Part shown: one piece after another, positions 8,195-15,595 of the stretch
How positions within the stretch are numbered: the first letter of the stretch is position 1
Layout of the letters: the number at the start of each line of letters is the position of its first letter
Assembly (NCBI GenBank): GCA_029013165.1
Contig: JAQXMV010000152.1
Span: 1-30,213 of the forward strand
Direction of reading: 5' to 3'
Source: Oscillospiraceae bacterium
GTDB taxonomy: Bacteria; Bacillota; Clostridia; Oscillospirales; Acutalibacteraceae
Length of the DNA stretch: 30,213 nt
Made by a program: the position numbers and the translations under genes
The notes under the pieces: model-generated
The model's database searches: none
Told to the model about the DNA's origin: nothing
What the model saw: only the letters and a program-made list of their open reading frames with translations

Positions 8195-9286
8195 ATGGCA
8201 AAAATCACACTGAAGAATCTGAGTAAAGTATTTGAGGACGGCTACAAGGCCGTTGACAATCTGTCCCTTGAAATCGCCGACAGGGAGTTCATCGTTCTCG
8301 TAGGCCCCTCAGGCTGCGGCAAAAGCACGACCCTGCGCATGATCGCAGGACTGGAAAGCGCCTCTTCCGGCGAAATCTATATCGGCGACCGCCTTGTCAA
8401 TGACATACAGCCGAAAGACAGGGACATTGCCATGGTCTTTCAGTCCTATGCCCTTTATCCCGACAAAACGGTATATAAAAACATTGCTTTTTCTCTGGAA
8501 AGGCGGAAAACACCTAAAGCCGAGATCGAAAAAAGAGTTCAGGAGGCGGCAAAGATTCTCCATATCGAACATCTTCTGAACCGTAAGCCCAAAGCCCTCT
8601 CCGGCGGCCAGCGCCAGAGAGTGGCGCTGGGCAGAGCCATCGTGAGAGATCCTGCCGTTTTTCTCTTCGATGAGCCGCTCTCCAACCTCGACGCCAAGCT
8701 GCGCACACAGATGAGAACGGAAATTTCCCTGCTTCACCGCAGGCTCGGCACCACCTTCATCTATGTCACCCACGATCAGACCGAGGCCATGACCATGGGC
8801 GACAGGATCGCCGTCATGGAAGCCGGCGTTCTGCGCCAGTGCGACACACCGGAAAACCTTTACAGCTATCCCAAAAACATATTCGTCGCTTCCTTTATCG
8901 GCTCGCCTCAGATGAATTTTCTGAGCTGTGTGCTGAAAGAAGAAGAGGGCGCTTTCTTCGCCTGCATAGGCAGTGACACCTTGCCCACAACCCGGCGCAC
9001 CAAAGCTATGTCCGCTTTCACCGGCAGGCAGGTCACCATGGGGATTCGCCCGGAGGATATCGCACTGACCGGCGACGGCACACCTCTTCACGGCATACTC
9101 AAGGTGCAGGAAAATCTCGGCAGTGAAACCTATCTCTATATCGACTACGGCGGCGCGACCCTCACTGCCAAGGTTTCGCCCATGGCGCCCCTGACGCCCG
9201 GCAGAGAGATCACCTTTTTTATCCGCGGCGACAAGGTTCATTTTTTCGATGACGACACCGGAGAAAATATCAGCATTAATTCATAA
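8195..9286 (+). CDS. Sugar ABC transporter ATPase, MsmK/UgpC-type
   Basis: A 363-residue ATP-binding subunit that powers the importer. Walker A is GPSGCGKST (37-45), the signature is LSGGQRQRV (135-143), Walker B is VFLFDEP (155-161, E160) and the H-loop is THDQTEAMT (H193). A C-terminal TOBE/MalK-like domain follows from about residue 240 (MGIRPEDI). The length is normal for MsmK. AAAGGAGG precedes the ATG by five bases. It closes the malQ operon; MsmK-type ATPases often serve several CUT1 importers, so it may be shared. No conventional terminator follows, only the inverted repeat at 9338-9395. Confidence 0.93.
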   Translation: MAKITLKNLSKVFEDGYKAVDNLSLEIADREFIVLVGPSGCGKSTTLRMIAGLESASSGEIYIGDRLVNDIQPKDRDIAMVFQSYALYPDKTVYKNIAFSLERRKTPKAEIEKRVQEAAKILHIEHLLNRKPKALSGGQRQRVALGRAIVRDPAVFLFDEPLSNLDAKLRTQMRTEISLLHRRLGTTFIYVTHDQTEAMTMGDRIAVMEAGVLRQCDTPENLYSYPKNIFVASFIGSPQMNFLSCVLKEEEGAFFACIGSDTLPTTRRTKAMSAFTGRQVTMGIRPEDIALTGDGTPLHGILKVQENLGSETYLYIDYGGATLTAKVSPMAPLTPGREITFFIRGDKVHFFDDDTGENISINS

Positions 9287-9332
9287 ATATTCATTTTCCC
9301 GCCGATATTCACGCAAAAAAATACAAAAGGGA

Positions 9333-9361
9333 TTGACTTTACCTCCATATGATGATAAAAT
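9333..9361 (+). promoter_or_regulatory. Promoter of the amino-acid ABC operon
   Basis: -35 TTGACT (9333-9338), 17-bp spacer and -10 TAAAAT (9356-9361). The predicted start is near 9367, about 33 nt before the ATG. Both elements overlap nested inverted repeats (9338-9395), which makes regulated initiation likely. Confidence 0.8.
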
Positions 9362-9395
9362 GATTGGGCAATCATTAATTACATATGGAGGTAAA
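9338..9395 (+). repeat. Nested inverted repeats spanning promoter and ribosome binding site
   Basis: The outer arms TTTACCTCCATATG (9338-9351) and CATATGGAGGTAAA (9382-9395) are perfect 14-bp complements. The right arm contains the GGAGG ribosome binding site, so the left arm is an anti-Shine-Dalgarno. Between them sits the palindrome AATGATTGGGCAATCATT (9359-9376), 8-bp arms around GG, overlapping the -10 and start site. The left arm lies upstream of the predicted start, so only read-through RNA from the maltodextrin operon would fold and hide the site. Confidence 0.85.
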
Positions 9396-9399
9396 AACC

Positions 9400-10263
9400 A
9401 TGAAAAAGTTCTTAGCACTCGCACTGGCTGTTGTTATGCTTTTTGCCCTTGCCGCCTGCGGCGACAAGACACCTGCTGATAACGGCGAAAAAACCAACGA
9501 AGTTGTAAAAATCGTCAACTATTCCCTCACAGATGAGAAATACGCTTTCGGCGTTGACAAGGATCAGCCGGAGCTTCTGGAAAAGACCAATGCCTTCATC
9601 GCCAAGATCATGGAGGACGGTACTTTCGATACCATCTGCGACAAGTATTTCAGCGACGGCACACCCACTCCCGTCATCTCCGCCAAGGAGGACGCTTCCA
9701 AGGATCAGCTCATTGTGGCCACCAATGCCGCTTTCGCTCCCTTTGAATATATGGAAGGCGAAGCCTATTACGGCATCGACATGGAGATCGCCGATCTTCT
9801 TGCCAAAGAGCTCGGCAAAGAGCTTGTTATCAACAACATGAAGTTTGAATCCGTTTGCCTTTCCGTCGGCGAGCACAAGTGCGACATCGCCATGGCCGGC
9901 CTGACCATCAACGAAAAGAGAGAGCAGCAGGTCACCTTCACGGATTCCTACTATGTGGCTTCTCAGAAGCTCATCGTCAAGAGTGGCGACACCACCTTCG
10001 ACGCCTGTCAGGATCTTGCTTCCGTTGAGACCATTCTCAAGGGCTTTGACAGCAGCGTGAAGATCGGCTACCAGAACGGCACCACCGGTCAGTTCTATGT
10101 TCAGGGCGACGCCGACTGGGGCTTCGACGGACTTGCCGCAGAGGGCAAGGGCTATGACAACGGCTCTCTTGCCGTTCAGGATCTCATCAACGGCAACATC
10201 AACTATGTGATCATTGACGAGGCTCCCGCCATGCGTATCGTTGAAAACTTCAACGCCAACTAA
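9400..10263 (+). CDS. Amino-acid ABC transporter binding lipoprotein, apparently circularly permuted
   Basis: A 287-residue lipoprotein of the SBP_bac_3 (GlnH/HisJ) family; lipobox LAAC, C20. The main domain starts at about residue 104 (LIVATNAAFAPFEYMEG) and contains DIAMAGLTINEKRE, but stops at VIIDEAPAMRIVENFNAN, where GlnH-type proteins still have about 50 residues. That missing end (YgiA...eLl.kvN..L..l..dGt...i..KyF) is found instead at residues 35-92, straight after the signal peptide (EKYAFGV, ELLEKTNAF, EDGTFDTICDKYF). The start is the ATG at 9400, nine bases after GGAGG; the ATG at 9385 overlaps the ribosome binding site. Ligand: a polar amino acid, unspecified. Confidence 0.9.
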   Translation: MKKFLALALAVVMLFALAACGDKTPADNGEKTNEVVKIVNYSLTDEKYAFGVDKDQPELLEKTNAFIAKIMEDGTFDTICDKYFSDGTPTPVISAKEDASKDQLIVATNAAFAPFEYMEGEAYYGIDMEIADLLAKELGKELVINNMKFESVCLSVGEHKCDIAMAGLTINEKREQQVTFTDSYYVASQKLIVKSGDTTFDACQDLASVETILKGFDSSVKIGYQNGTTGQFYVQGDADWGFDGLAAEGKGYDNGSLAVQDLINGNINYVIIDEAPAMRIVENFNAN

Positions 10264-10284
10264 AAAATCACAAAACATTCTTCT

Positions 10285-10318
10285 GACAGTGCCTTGCTGA
10301 AAACAGTGAGGCACTGTC
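10285..10318 (+). other. Intergenic hairpin between binding protein and permease genes
   Basis: A 15-bp stem (10285-10299 with 10304-10318, two G-U pairs) with an AAAA tetraloop. No U-tract follows, so it is more likely an RNA stability or processing element that lets the binding protein be made in excess over the permease than a full terminator. Partial termination cannot be excluded. Confidence 0.75.
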
Positions 10319-10338
10319 GGTATAAAGGAAAAAATAAT

Positions 10339-11049
10339 ATGAACGGATTTTCAGACAAGGTAGAAAAATTTCTCGACATATTAATCAACAAAGGCGGCTA
10401 CAAGGAAGTCATTACCGGCCTTCAGAACACGGTAATCATCGCTGTCATGGGTCTTCTGATCGGTATCGTGATCGGTACGCTCATCGCCACGGTGCGCGTT
10501 CTGCCGAAATACAAAAAGATCGTCCGCGTCCTCGATGGCTTCTGCAGCTTTTATGTCGGCCTTTTCCGGGGAACGCCCATGGTGGTTCAGCTTCTTGTTT
10601 TTTACTATGTCATGCTCCCGATCATTGGCGTCAAGATGTCTTCGGTGTTAGTCGCCATCACGGTTTTCGGCTTAAACAGCGGCGCCTATATCTCCGAAAT
10701 CATGCGAAGCGGCATACTATCCGTCGATCCCGGCCAGATGGAGGGCGGACGGGCCGTGGGCATGAGCTATTCGGCGACTATGATGAAAATTGTTATTCCA
10801 CAGGCAGTCAAAAATATTTTGCCAACCCTCGGTAATGAGTTTATCACCCTGATCAAAGAAACCTCCGTCGTATCCTTTGTCGGAGCGAAAGACCTTTATC
10901 TCGCTTTCCAGAGCATCGGCTCCGGCACCTACGAGTATATGGTCCCCTATCTTGCCATGGCGCTGATTTATATTGCTGTGGTCTGCATCATTACCCTGGG
11001 CATCAAGATCATGGAAAGGAGGCTGCGCAAGAGTGATAGAGGTCGTTAA
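10339..11049 (+). CDS. Polar amino-acid ABC transporter permease (GlnP/HisM type)
   Basis: A 236-residue permease of the His/Glu/Gln/Arg/opine family. The family-typical FFRGTPMVVQL is seen as LFRGTPMVVQL, and the EAA loop as MEGGRAVGMSYSATMMKIVI followed by PQAVKNILPTLGNEFI. Several hydrophobic spans are evident. The ATG at 10339 has AAAGGAA eight bases upstream. It is downstream of the binding protein, and its last 17 bases overlap the ATPase gene. Confidence 0.92.
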   Translation: MNGFSDKVEKFLDILINKGGYKEVITGLQNTVIIAVMGLLIGIVIGTLIATVRVLPKYKKIVRVLDGFCSFYVGLFRGTPMVVQLLVFYYVMLPIIGVKMSSVLVAITVFGLNSGAYISEIMRSGILSVDPGQMEGGRAVGMSYSATMMKIVIPQAVKNILPTLGNEFITLIKETSVVSFVGAKDLYLAFQSIGSGTYEYMVPYLAMALIYIAVVCIITLGIKIMERRLRKSDRGR

Positions 11050-11845
11050 TCTGTGTAAATCTTTCGGTGATAATCAGGTTCTCAAGAACATTACCACCAC
11101 CATCGAAAAGGGCGAAAAGGTGGTCGTCATCGGCCCCTCCGGTTCCGGAAAAAGCACATTTCTGCGCTGCCTGAACTGTATGGAGGACCCCACAAGCGGA
11201 CAGATCATTTTCGGCGGCGTCGATATTGCCGATCCCAAGGTCGACATCAACATCCACCGTCAGAAAATGGGCATGGTCTTTCAGCATTTCAATCTCTTTG
11301 CCAACAAAACCGTTATCGAAAACATCATGATGGCGCCGATCTATGTGGGCAAGAAAAAACTCAGCGCCCAGAGGAAAAATAATTTCCTCAAGAAGCTCCA
11401 TCTGAAAAAGGGAGAAATCGAAACGGGAGCCGCCAGTCTCGCCGAGGTCAAAAAGCAGGCCTATGACAAGGCCATGGAGCTGCTCAGGCGCATCGGCCTT
11501 GAAGAGAAAGCCGACGCCTATCCCTCAAGCCTTTCCGGCGGACAAAAGCAGAGAGTTGCCATTGTCCGTTCCCTGGCCATGGATCCCGATGTCATTCTCT
11601 TCGACGAGCCCACATCGGCTCTTGACCCGGAAATGGTCGGAGAAGTGCTGGAGCTAATGAAAGAGGTTGCCAACCAGGGCATGACCATGGTCGTTGTCAC
11701 CCACGAAATGGGCTTCGCCCGGGAGGTCGGCACACGCATCATGTTTATGGACGACGGTCAGTTTGTGGAGGAAGGCACCCCCGAAGAATTCTTCGCCCAC
11801 CCGAAGAGTCCGAGAGCTGTGGAATTCCTCTCAAAGGTACTATAA
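11033..11845 (+). CDS. Polar amino-acid ABC transporter ATPase (GlnQ type) with helical-domain insertion
   Basis: A 270-residue ATPase: Walker A GPSGSGKST (34-42), signature LSGGQKQRV (167-175), Walker B VILFDEP (187-193), H-loop THEMGFA. I chose the GTG at 11033 because AAAGGAGG lies ten bases upstream and the reading MIEVVNLCKSFG matches the family N-terminus exactly; it overlaps the permease by 17 bases. GlnQ-type proteins are about 240 residues. The extra length is one insertion of about 30 residues (roughly 110-139, lysine-rich) between the Q-loop and the signature. It is the last gene of the importer operon. Confidence 0.93.
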   Translation: MIEVVNLCKSFGDNQVLKNITTTIEKGEKVVVIGPSGSGKSTFLRCLNCMEDPTSGQIIFGGVDIADPKVDINIHRQKMGMVFQHFNLFANKTVIENIMMAPIYVGKKKLSAQRKNNFLKKLHLKKGEIETGAASLAEVKKQAYDKAMELLRRIGLEEKADAYPSSLSGGQKQRVAIVRSLAMDPDVILFDEPTSALDPEMVGEVLELMKEVANQGMTMVVVTHEMGFAREVGTRIMFMDDGQFVEEGTPEEFFAHPKSPRAVEFLSKVL

Positions 11846-11852
11846 AAAGACG

Positions 11853-11889
11853 AAAACAGGGACGCCGATATGTGTCTCTGTTTTTTATT
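11853..11889 (+). terminator. Terminator of the amino-acid ABC operon
   Basis: An 11-bp stem (11853-11863 with 11874-11884, one G-U) and a ten-base loop, ending in a run of T. It begins eight bases after the ATPase stop. Confidence 0.85.
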
Positions 11890-11910
11890 GTCCTGTTTTT
11901 CCAAGCCCAC

Positions 11911-11955
11911 AAAAAAATGCTCCGTATCTCAGCGCCATTCGCGCAGATACGGAGC
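11911..11955 (-). terminator. Terminator of the acyl carrier / ligase / condensation operon
   Basis: Read on the minus strand: an 11-bp stem (11945-11955 with 11919-11929), an inner GCGC/GCGC extension, a short loop, then A and seven T (11911-11917). It lies 21 bases past the acyl carrier protein stop. Confidence 0.92.
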
Positions 11956-11975
11956 AAAGTCTTTTAACAGGGAAA

Positions 11976-12206
11976 TCAATCGTCAAGATACTTTTCGATT
12001 ACGGCGATTGCATCACCGAGAGTCTCGATATTAGCGACCTCACGGTCGGGAATCTCAACATCGAATTCTTCCTCAATGGCCACGGCAACATTGATCAGCT
12101 CCAGTGAATTGAGGCCAAGATCACTTCTGATGTTTGTGTCCTCTGTAAGTGATTCGGGTTCGATGTCCACGAAACGGCAAATGATTTCTCTAATTCTGTC
12201 AAGCAT
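11976..12206 (-). CDS. Discrete acyl carrier protein
   Basis: A 76-residue acidic four-helix carrier protein. The phosphopantetheine attachment site is DLGLNSLELI with S34. The usual Asp before the serine (DSL) is Asn here (N33), as in some specialised peptidyl or acyl carriers rather than the housekeeping fatty-acid ACP. AAGGAGG precedes the ATG by six bases. It is the last gene of a three-gene unit, 15 bases after the acyl ligase, so the ligase is its likely loading enzyme. No fab genes are nearby, which supports a dedicated role. Confidence 0.9.
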   Translation of the reverse strand: MLDRIREIICRFVDIEPESLTEDTNIRSDLGLNSLELINVAVAIEEEFDVEIPDREVANIETLGDAIAVIEKYLDD

Positions 12207-12221
12207 TGGTATCCCTCCTTT

Positions 12222-13979
12222 TTATACGGTTTGGTTTTCTTTGGTGTATGTATCAATGACCTTTTGTCTGATAACTTTTCTGGTGGAGTTCTTCTCGAAC
12301 TCTTTAAAGGAAACATATACATTCTGAATCTTGCGGTAAGAGGGCTGTCCCTTATTGGAAGCGGAAACATCAGCCTTCACCTTGGCAATGATATCCTCCT
12401 CGCTCATGCCGGGGAATTCGCTCTTCTCGACATAGATGGCAACGGCCATAACCACATTGTCTCTGCCGTGGATATTCACATTCTGCTCAAAAGCAACGAC
12501 CTCATGGGCATAGAGAAGGCTCTCCATAATATGACTTTCCACGGTCTCCGGGAAGATGTTTTCACCGTTGGGCAGGATGATCAGGAACTTTTTGCGGCCG
12601 GTGATATAAAGCTCGCCGTCCTCGTCCAGTCTGCCGTAATCTCCCGTCTTGAACCAACCGTCCTCAAAGGAGTTTGCCGTGGCTTCCTCGTCCTTATAGT
12701 AGCCCTTGGTGACATTGTCGCCTTTCAGCCAGATTTCACCGATACCCTCTTCATCGGGATCGTGGATCTTAAACTGGGCTCTGGGGAAAGCGTAGCCCGC
12801 CGAAAGGGGTTTCTTTCTGCCGTTGTCCTGAAGCGTAACGGTGGGCGAAGCCTCTGTCATACCGTAACCGGTAATAATTCGGAAACCGATCTCGCTCAGG
12901 CTCTTGATGTGGTCGGCTCTCGCAGGAGCACCGCCGCAGGACATCGTCGGGAACTTGCCGCCGAAATTATCGCGGATCTGCTTGAAAACAATGGGTCTGA
13001 TGTCAATGCCGTGATCTAAGAGCTTATTGCTGATCTTAACCATTTTACGCAGGATCGGCGCCTTGCCGCTTGCCTCCGCCTTGGACCATATACCGTTGTA
13101 AATAGCCTCCAGAACAAGGGGAACAACGGCCATGGCGTTGGGCTTAAACTCGTTGATATTGGCAAGGATATTCTTCAGGCTGTCGTTGACATAGATAATG
13201 CCGTTCATATAGATCGCCGTCAGAACACTGCAGGAAAGCTCATATACATGGTTCATGGGCAGAATGGACATGGTGGAAAGCTCCGGTCCGACGAAGTCGA
13301 GAACACCCTCAACATTGGAGGCGAAATTATAGTGTGTGAGCATAACGCCCTTATTGGTTCCCGTGGTGCCGGAAGTGAACACGATGGCTGCCAGGTCTTC
13401 TCTATTGACCTCATGGTCAATGAAATCTCTGTTGCCGCCTGCCAGCTCTTTTCTGCCAAGCTCTGCAAGAGCTTCAATGGTCATGAAATTATCGCTGTCC
13501 TTTTTGCCGCTCATGGCAAAAGCATACTGACACCGGCTGTCCTTTTCCAGATGCTTCTGTGCAACATCGAAATAGGTCTTGCTGCAGAAAAGCGCTTCGG
13601 CGTCACCCTTGGAAATGAGCATGCTGATATCGTCGTCAGGCAGCTCTTTATCAACGGGAACGGCTACTCCGCCGCCGCAGACGATGGCAAAAAACGCTAC
13701 GATCCAGTTATATGAGTTTTCGCTGACGATGGCAATATGCTTGCCGCCAAGACCCAGGGCATAAAGTCCCGTGCCCACTTCTCTGACAAACTCATGGAAT
13801 TCTCTGACGGTGTGCGCCACCGGCTGCTTACGGATCTTTTCCACAACGGCCACATTGTCACCGAAAGCTTCGCTGCGGGTGAAAATGTCCTTGATCGTTC
13901 CGAGAGGCCCGATCTTATGGATCTTGCTTCTCAGGGCTCTCAGTTCTTTAACCTGCTTTTTGGTAAGTTCAATTGTCAT
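12222..13979 (-). CDS. AMP-forming acyl-CoA/acyl-ACP ligase
   Basis: A 585-residue member of the ANL superfamily, which activates a carboxylic acid as acyl-AMP and passes it to a thiol. The phosphate loop is FTSGTTGTNKG (201-211), the A5 motif GYGMTEASP (371-379), the A7 motif KTGDYGR (444-450), the hinge GRKKFLIILPNGENI (461-475), and the A10 lysine K568 in NSTRKVIRQ. The overall layout is closest to long-chain acyl-CoA synthetases, so a fatty acid is the likeliest substrate. With a carrier protein gene next door, acyl-ACP formation is inferred. AGGAG precedes the ATG by about eleven bases. It follows the condensation gene by 61 bases. Confidence 0.9.
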   Translation of the reverse strand: MTIELTKKQVKELRALRSKIHKIGPLGTIKDIFTRSEAFGDNVAVVEKIRKQPVAHTVREFHEFVREVGTGLYALGLGGKHIAIVSENSYNWIVAFFAIVCGGGVAVPVDKELPDDDISMLISKGDAEALFCSKTYFDVAQKHLEKDSRCQYAFAMSGKKDSDNFMTIEALAELGRKELAGGNRDFIDHEVNREDLAAIVFTSGTTGTNKGVMLTHYNFASNVEGVLDFVGPELSTMSILPMNHVYELSCSVLTAIYMNGIIYVNDSLKNILANINEFKPNAMAVVPLVLEAIYNGIWSKAEASGKAPILRKMVKISNKLLDHGIDIRPIVFKQIRDNFGGKFPTMSCGGAPARADHIKSLSEIGFRIITGYGMTEASPTVTLQDNGRKKPLSAGYAFPRAQFKIHDPDEEGIGEIWLKGDNVTKGYYKDEEATANSFEDGWFKTGDYGRLDEDGELYITGRKKFLIILPNGENIFPETVESHIMESLLYAHEVVAFEQNVNIHGRDNVVMAVAIYVEKSEFPGMSEEDIIAKVKADVSASNKGQPSYRKIQNVYVSFKEFEKNSTRKVIRQKVIDTYTKENQTV

Positions 13980-14040
13980 TCTGATTCTCTTCTCCTATTG
14001 TTTGTATTTATTTCCACAGTAAAACCACTGCGAATTTCTC

Positions 14041-15447
14041 TTACTTGCTGCAGCTGTCCAGCAGCTCACCCACGGTAATGTCGGGATTGTCGATACCGGT
14101 GAGAATGGTTCTGAGTGCATCACGGTGCAGAGCCTCGATCTGCTCCTTGGTGGAGAGCTTGACTCTGTACATATAGTTGAGGTTGAGACCGTTATCCTTG
14201 GGATCCGGTGAACAGATGGTATAAAGCGGCGTGAAATATCTGCCGAGATCATAGGTACGGAAATCGAAGTTCACTTTCTGGCCGCCCATAAAACCATCGA
14301 GATCGGTGGGAATGGGAATCCAAGAGAACATCATGCAGGCAGGGCCCTGAATCAGGCTGTAATTGTACATTTCTCTGGAGACATCACGGGCGGTAATATA
14401 GGGATAGTCAGTGTGACGGTAAAGCTGCGTTCTGACGCTGGTGTATTCATGGAGTCCCTCCATGAAAGTGGCCGTCTCGGGAATAATGGTGCGAACCTGA
14501 ACAGGCTGAACGAGACAGCCGCTCATGTTTTTCTCTTTCAGGGTTGCTCTCTTGGAGCAGGTTGCCATCATGAAAACATCGGGTGTTCTGTAGTTGATGG
14601 CGGAGCAATGAATCCGAAGTCCCATCATGAAGAGGCTTTCCGGCGCAATGCTGTTCTTGCGGCAGAAATCATAGATCTTCTGCGTCTGCTCCGGACCGAT
14701 GTGACCGGTGATCATGTTGCACTTGTCATAAAGGGGATTATAGGCGGCAGGAACCCGGAGATTGGGATTCTTCTTTTTTATTCTCATCTTCTCAAGGAAA
14801 GCCGGGCCGTGAACGGCGGCATAGATCGGCTCTCCGCCCTTTGCGAAGTATTCCTTATAGAATTCCTCGTGCTTTTTCATCTTTTCGGTGTTTTTCTGAA
14901 GCTCCAGTTCTTTCTGAACATACTGCTCATAGGAATCCAGCGGCTTGGGCATAGGCTGACCGTATTTCAGAGATCTGTAAACCGAAAGCAGATCCAGGTA
15001 AAAGATCATAACGCCCAGAGCATCCATATTCAGATGGCTGACATTGAAATAAATGCCATTGTTGCCGTCGGCGGTTTTAAAGAAATAGATTCTGAAATTA
15101 TCGCCCTTGTCAAACCTGACAGGGATCTGAGCATCCTTGCTGAAAAACGCATCTTGCTCCTCTTTGCTGCGGAAATACTTGCAGGGAACCTTGGACATTT
15201 TCATCGTCGGCAGGAAATACTGCTTCATCTGCTTGTCCGCCTTGGTGAACTGAATACGCAGGCTGTCATTTCTCTCAAGCTCAATATTAAATGCCTTGGT
15301 CAGCAAATCAAAATCAAGGTCGAGATCCGTGGAAAATGAGGTGGGAATCTGTGTAAGCTGCTTACTGAAGCTATACTTGACCATCAGATACATGGTCTGC
15401 TGTGAAGGAATCAGATCATACAGCTTTTCCGTATTTTTCTTCTTCAT
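14041..15447 (-). CDS. Standalone condensation-domain-like acyltransferase
   Basis: A 468-residue protein built like the N-terminal half and C-terminal half of an NRPS condensation / CoA-dependent acyltransferase fold. The active-site HxxxD is SHLNMDAL (H138, D142); the canonical HHxxxDG has Ser in place of the first His and Ala in place of Gly. Such enzymes join an acyl group on a carrier to an amine or alcohol. The start is uncertain: the ATG at 15447 reads MKKKNTEKLYDLIPSQQ, with the family-like start at DLIPSQQ; ATGs at 15465 and 15513 are alternatives, but the last leaves almost no leader after the predicted start near 15521. It is the first gene of the operon with the ligase and carrier. 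Confidence 0.8.
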   Translation of the reverse strand: MKKKNTEKLYDLIPSQQTMYLMVKYSFSKQLTQIPTSFSTDLDLDFDLLTKAFNIELERNDSLRIQFTKADKQMKQYFLPTMKMSKVPCKYFRSKEEQDAFFSKDAQIPVRFDKGDNFRIYFFKTADGNNGIYFNVSHLNMDALGVMIFYLDLLSVYRSLKYGQPMPKPLDSYEQYVQKELELQKNTEKMKKHEEFYKEYFAKGGEPIYAAVHGPAFLEKMRIKKKNPNLRVPAAYNPLYDKCNMITGHIGPEQTQKIYDFCRKNSIAPESLFMMGLRIHCSAINYRTPDVFMMATCSKRATLKEKNMSGCLVQPVQVRTIIPETATFMEGLHEYTSVRTQLYRHTDYPYITARDVSREMYNYSLIQGPACMMFSWIPIPTDLDGFMGGQKVNFDFRTYDLGRYFTPLYTICSPDPKDNGLNLNYMYRVKLSTKEQIEALHRDALRTILTGIDNPDITVGELLDSCSK

Positions 15448-15527
15448 ATTCAACACTTCTTTCATGGTATATTGTTGTGAACCGGTAAAAGCCGGTATAG
15501 ATTCCACTGTCATATTTTAACTATTAT

Positions 15528-15556
15528 ATAATATCAAAATACGCTCACCATGTCAA
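15528..15556 (-). promoter_or_regulatory. Promoter of the condensation-ligase-carrier operon
   Basis: On the minus strand a perfect -35 TTGACA (15551-15556), a 17-bp spacer and -10 TATTAT (15528-15533). The start is predicted near 15521. Confidence 0.85.
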
Positions 15557-15574
15557 TCGTTTTGCATCAAAAAA

Positions 15575-15595
15575 ATTCTTACACAGTGTAACAAT
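15575..15595 (-). promoter_or_regulatory. 21-bp dyad upstream of the acyl transfer operon
   Basis: The core TTACACAGTGTAA (15579-15591) is a perfect palindrome around one central base. With flanking ATT/AAT the arms are ten bases with one mismatch. It ends 18 bp upstream of the -35. It could be an operator of a TetR-like dimer. Read on the minus strand it is followed by seven T, so a weak terminator for rmuC is the alternative. Apart from this and the promoter, the 200-base gap down to the rmuC stop holds nothing recognisable. Confidence 0.55.

Noticed and set aside
8309..9241. A 310-codon minus-strand open frame opposite the MsmK-type ATPase
   Set aside because: The plus frame has all ABC ATPase motifs; the minus frame is a compositional shadow.
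9385..9399. ATG at 9385 as start of the amino-acid binding protein
   Set aside because: It overlaps the GGAGG site; the ATG at 9400 has correct spacing and gives a standard lipoprotein signal.
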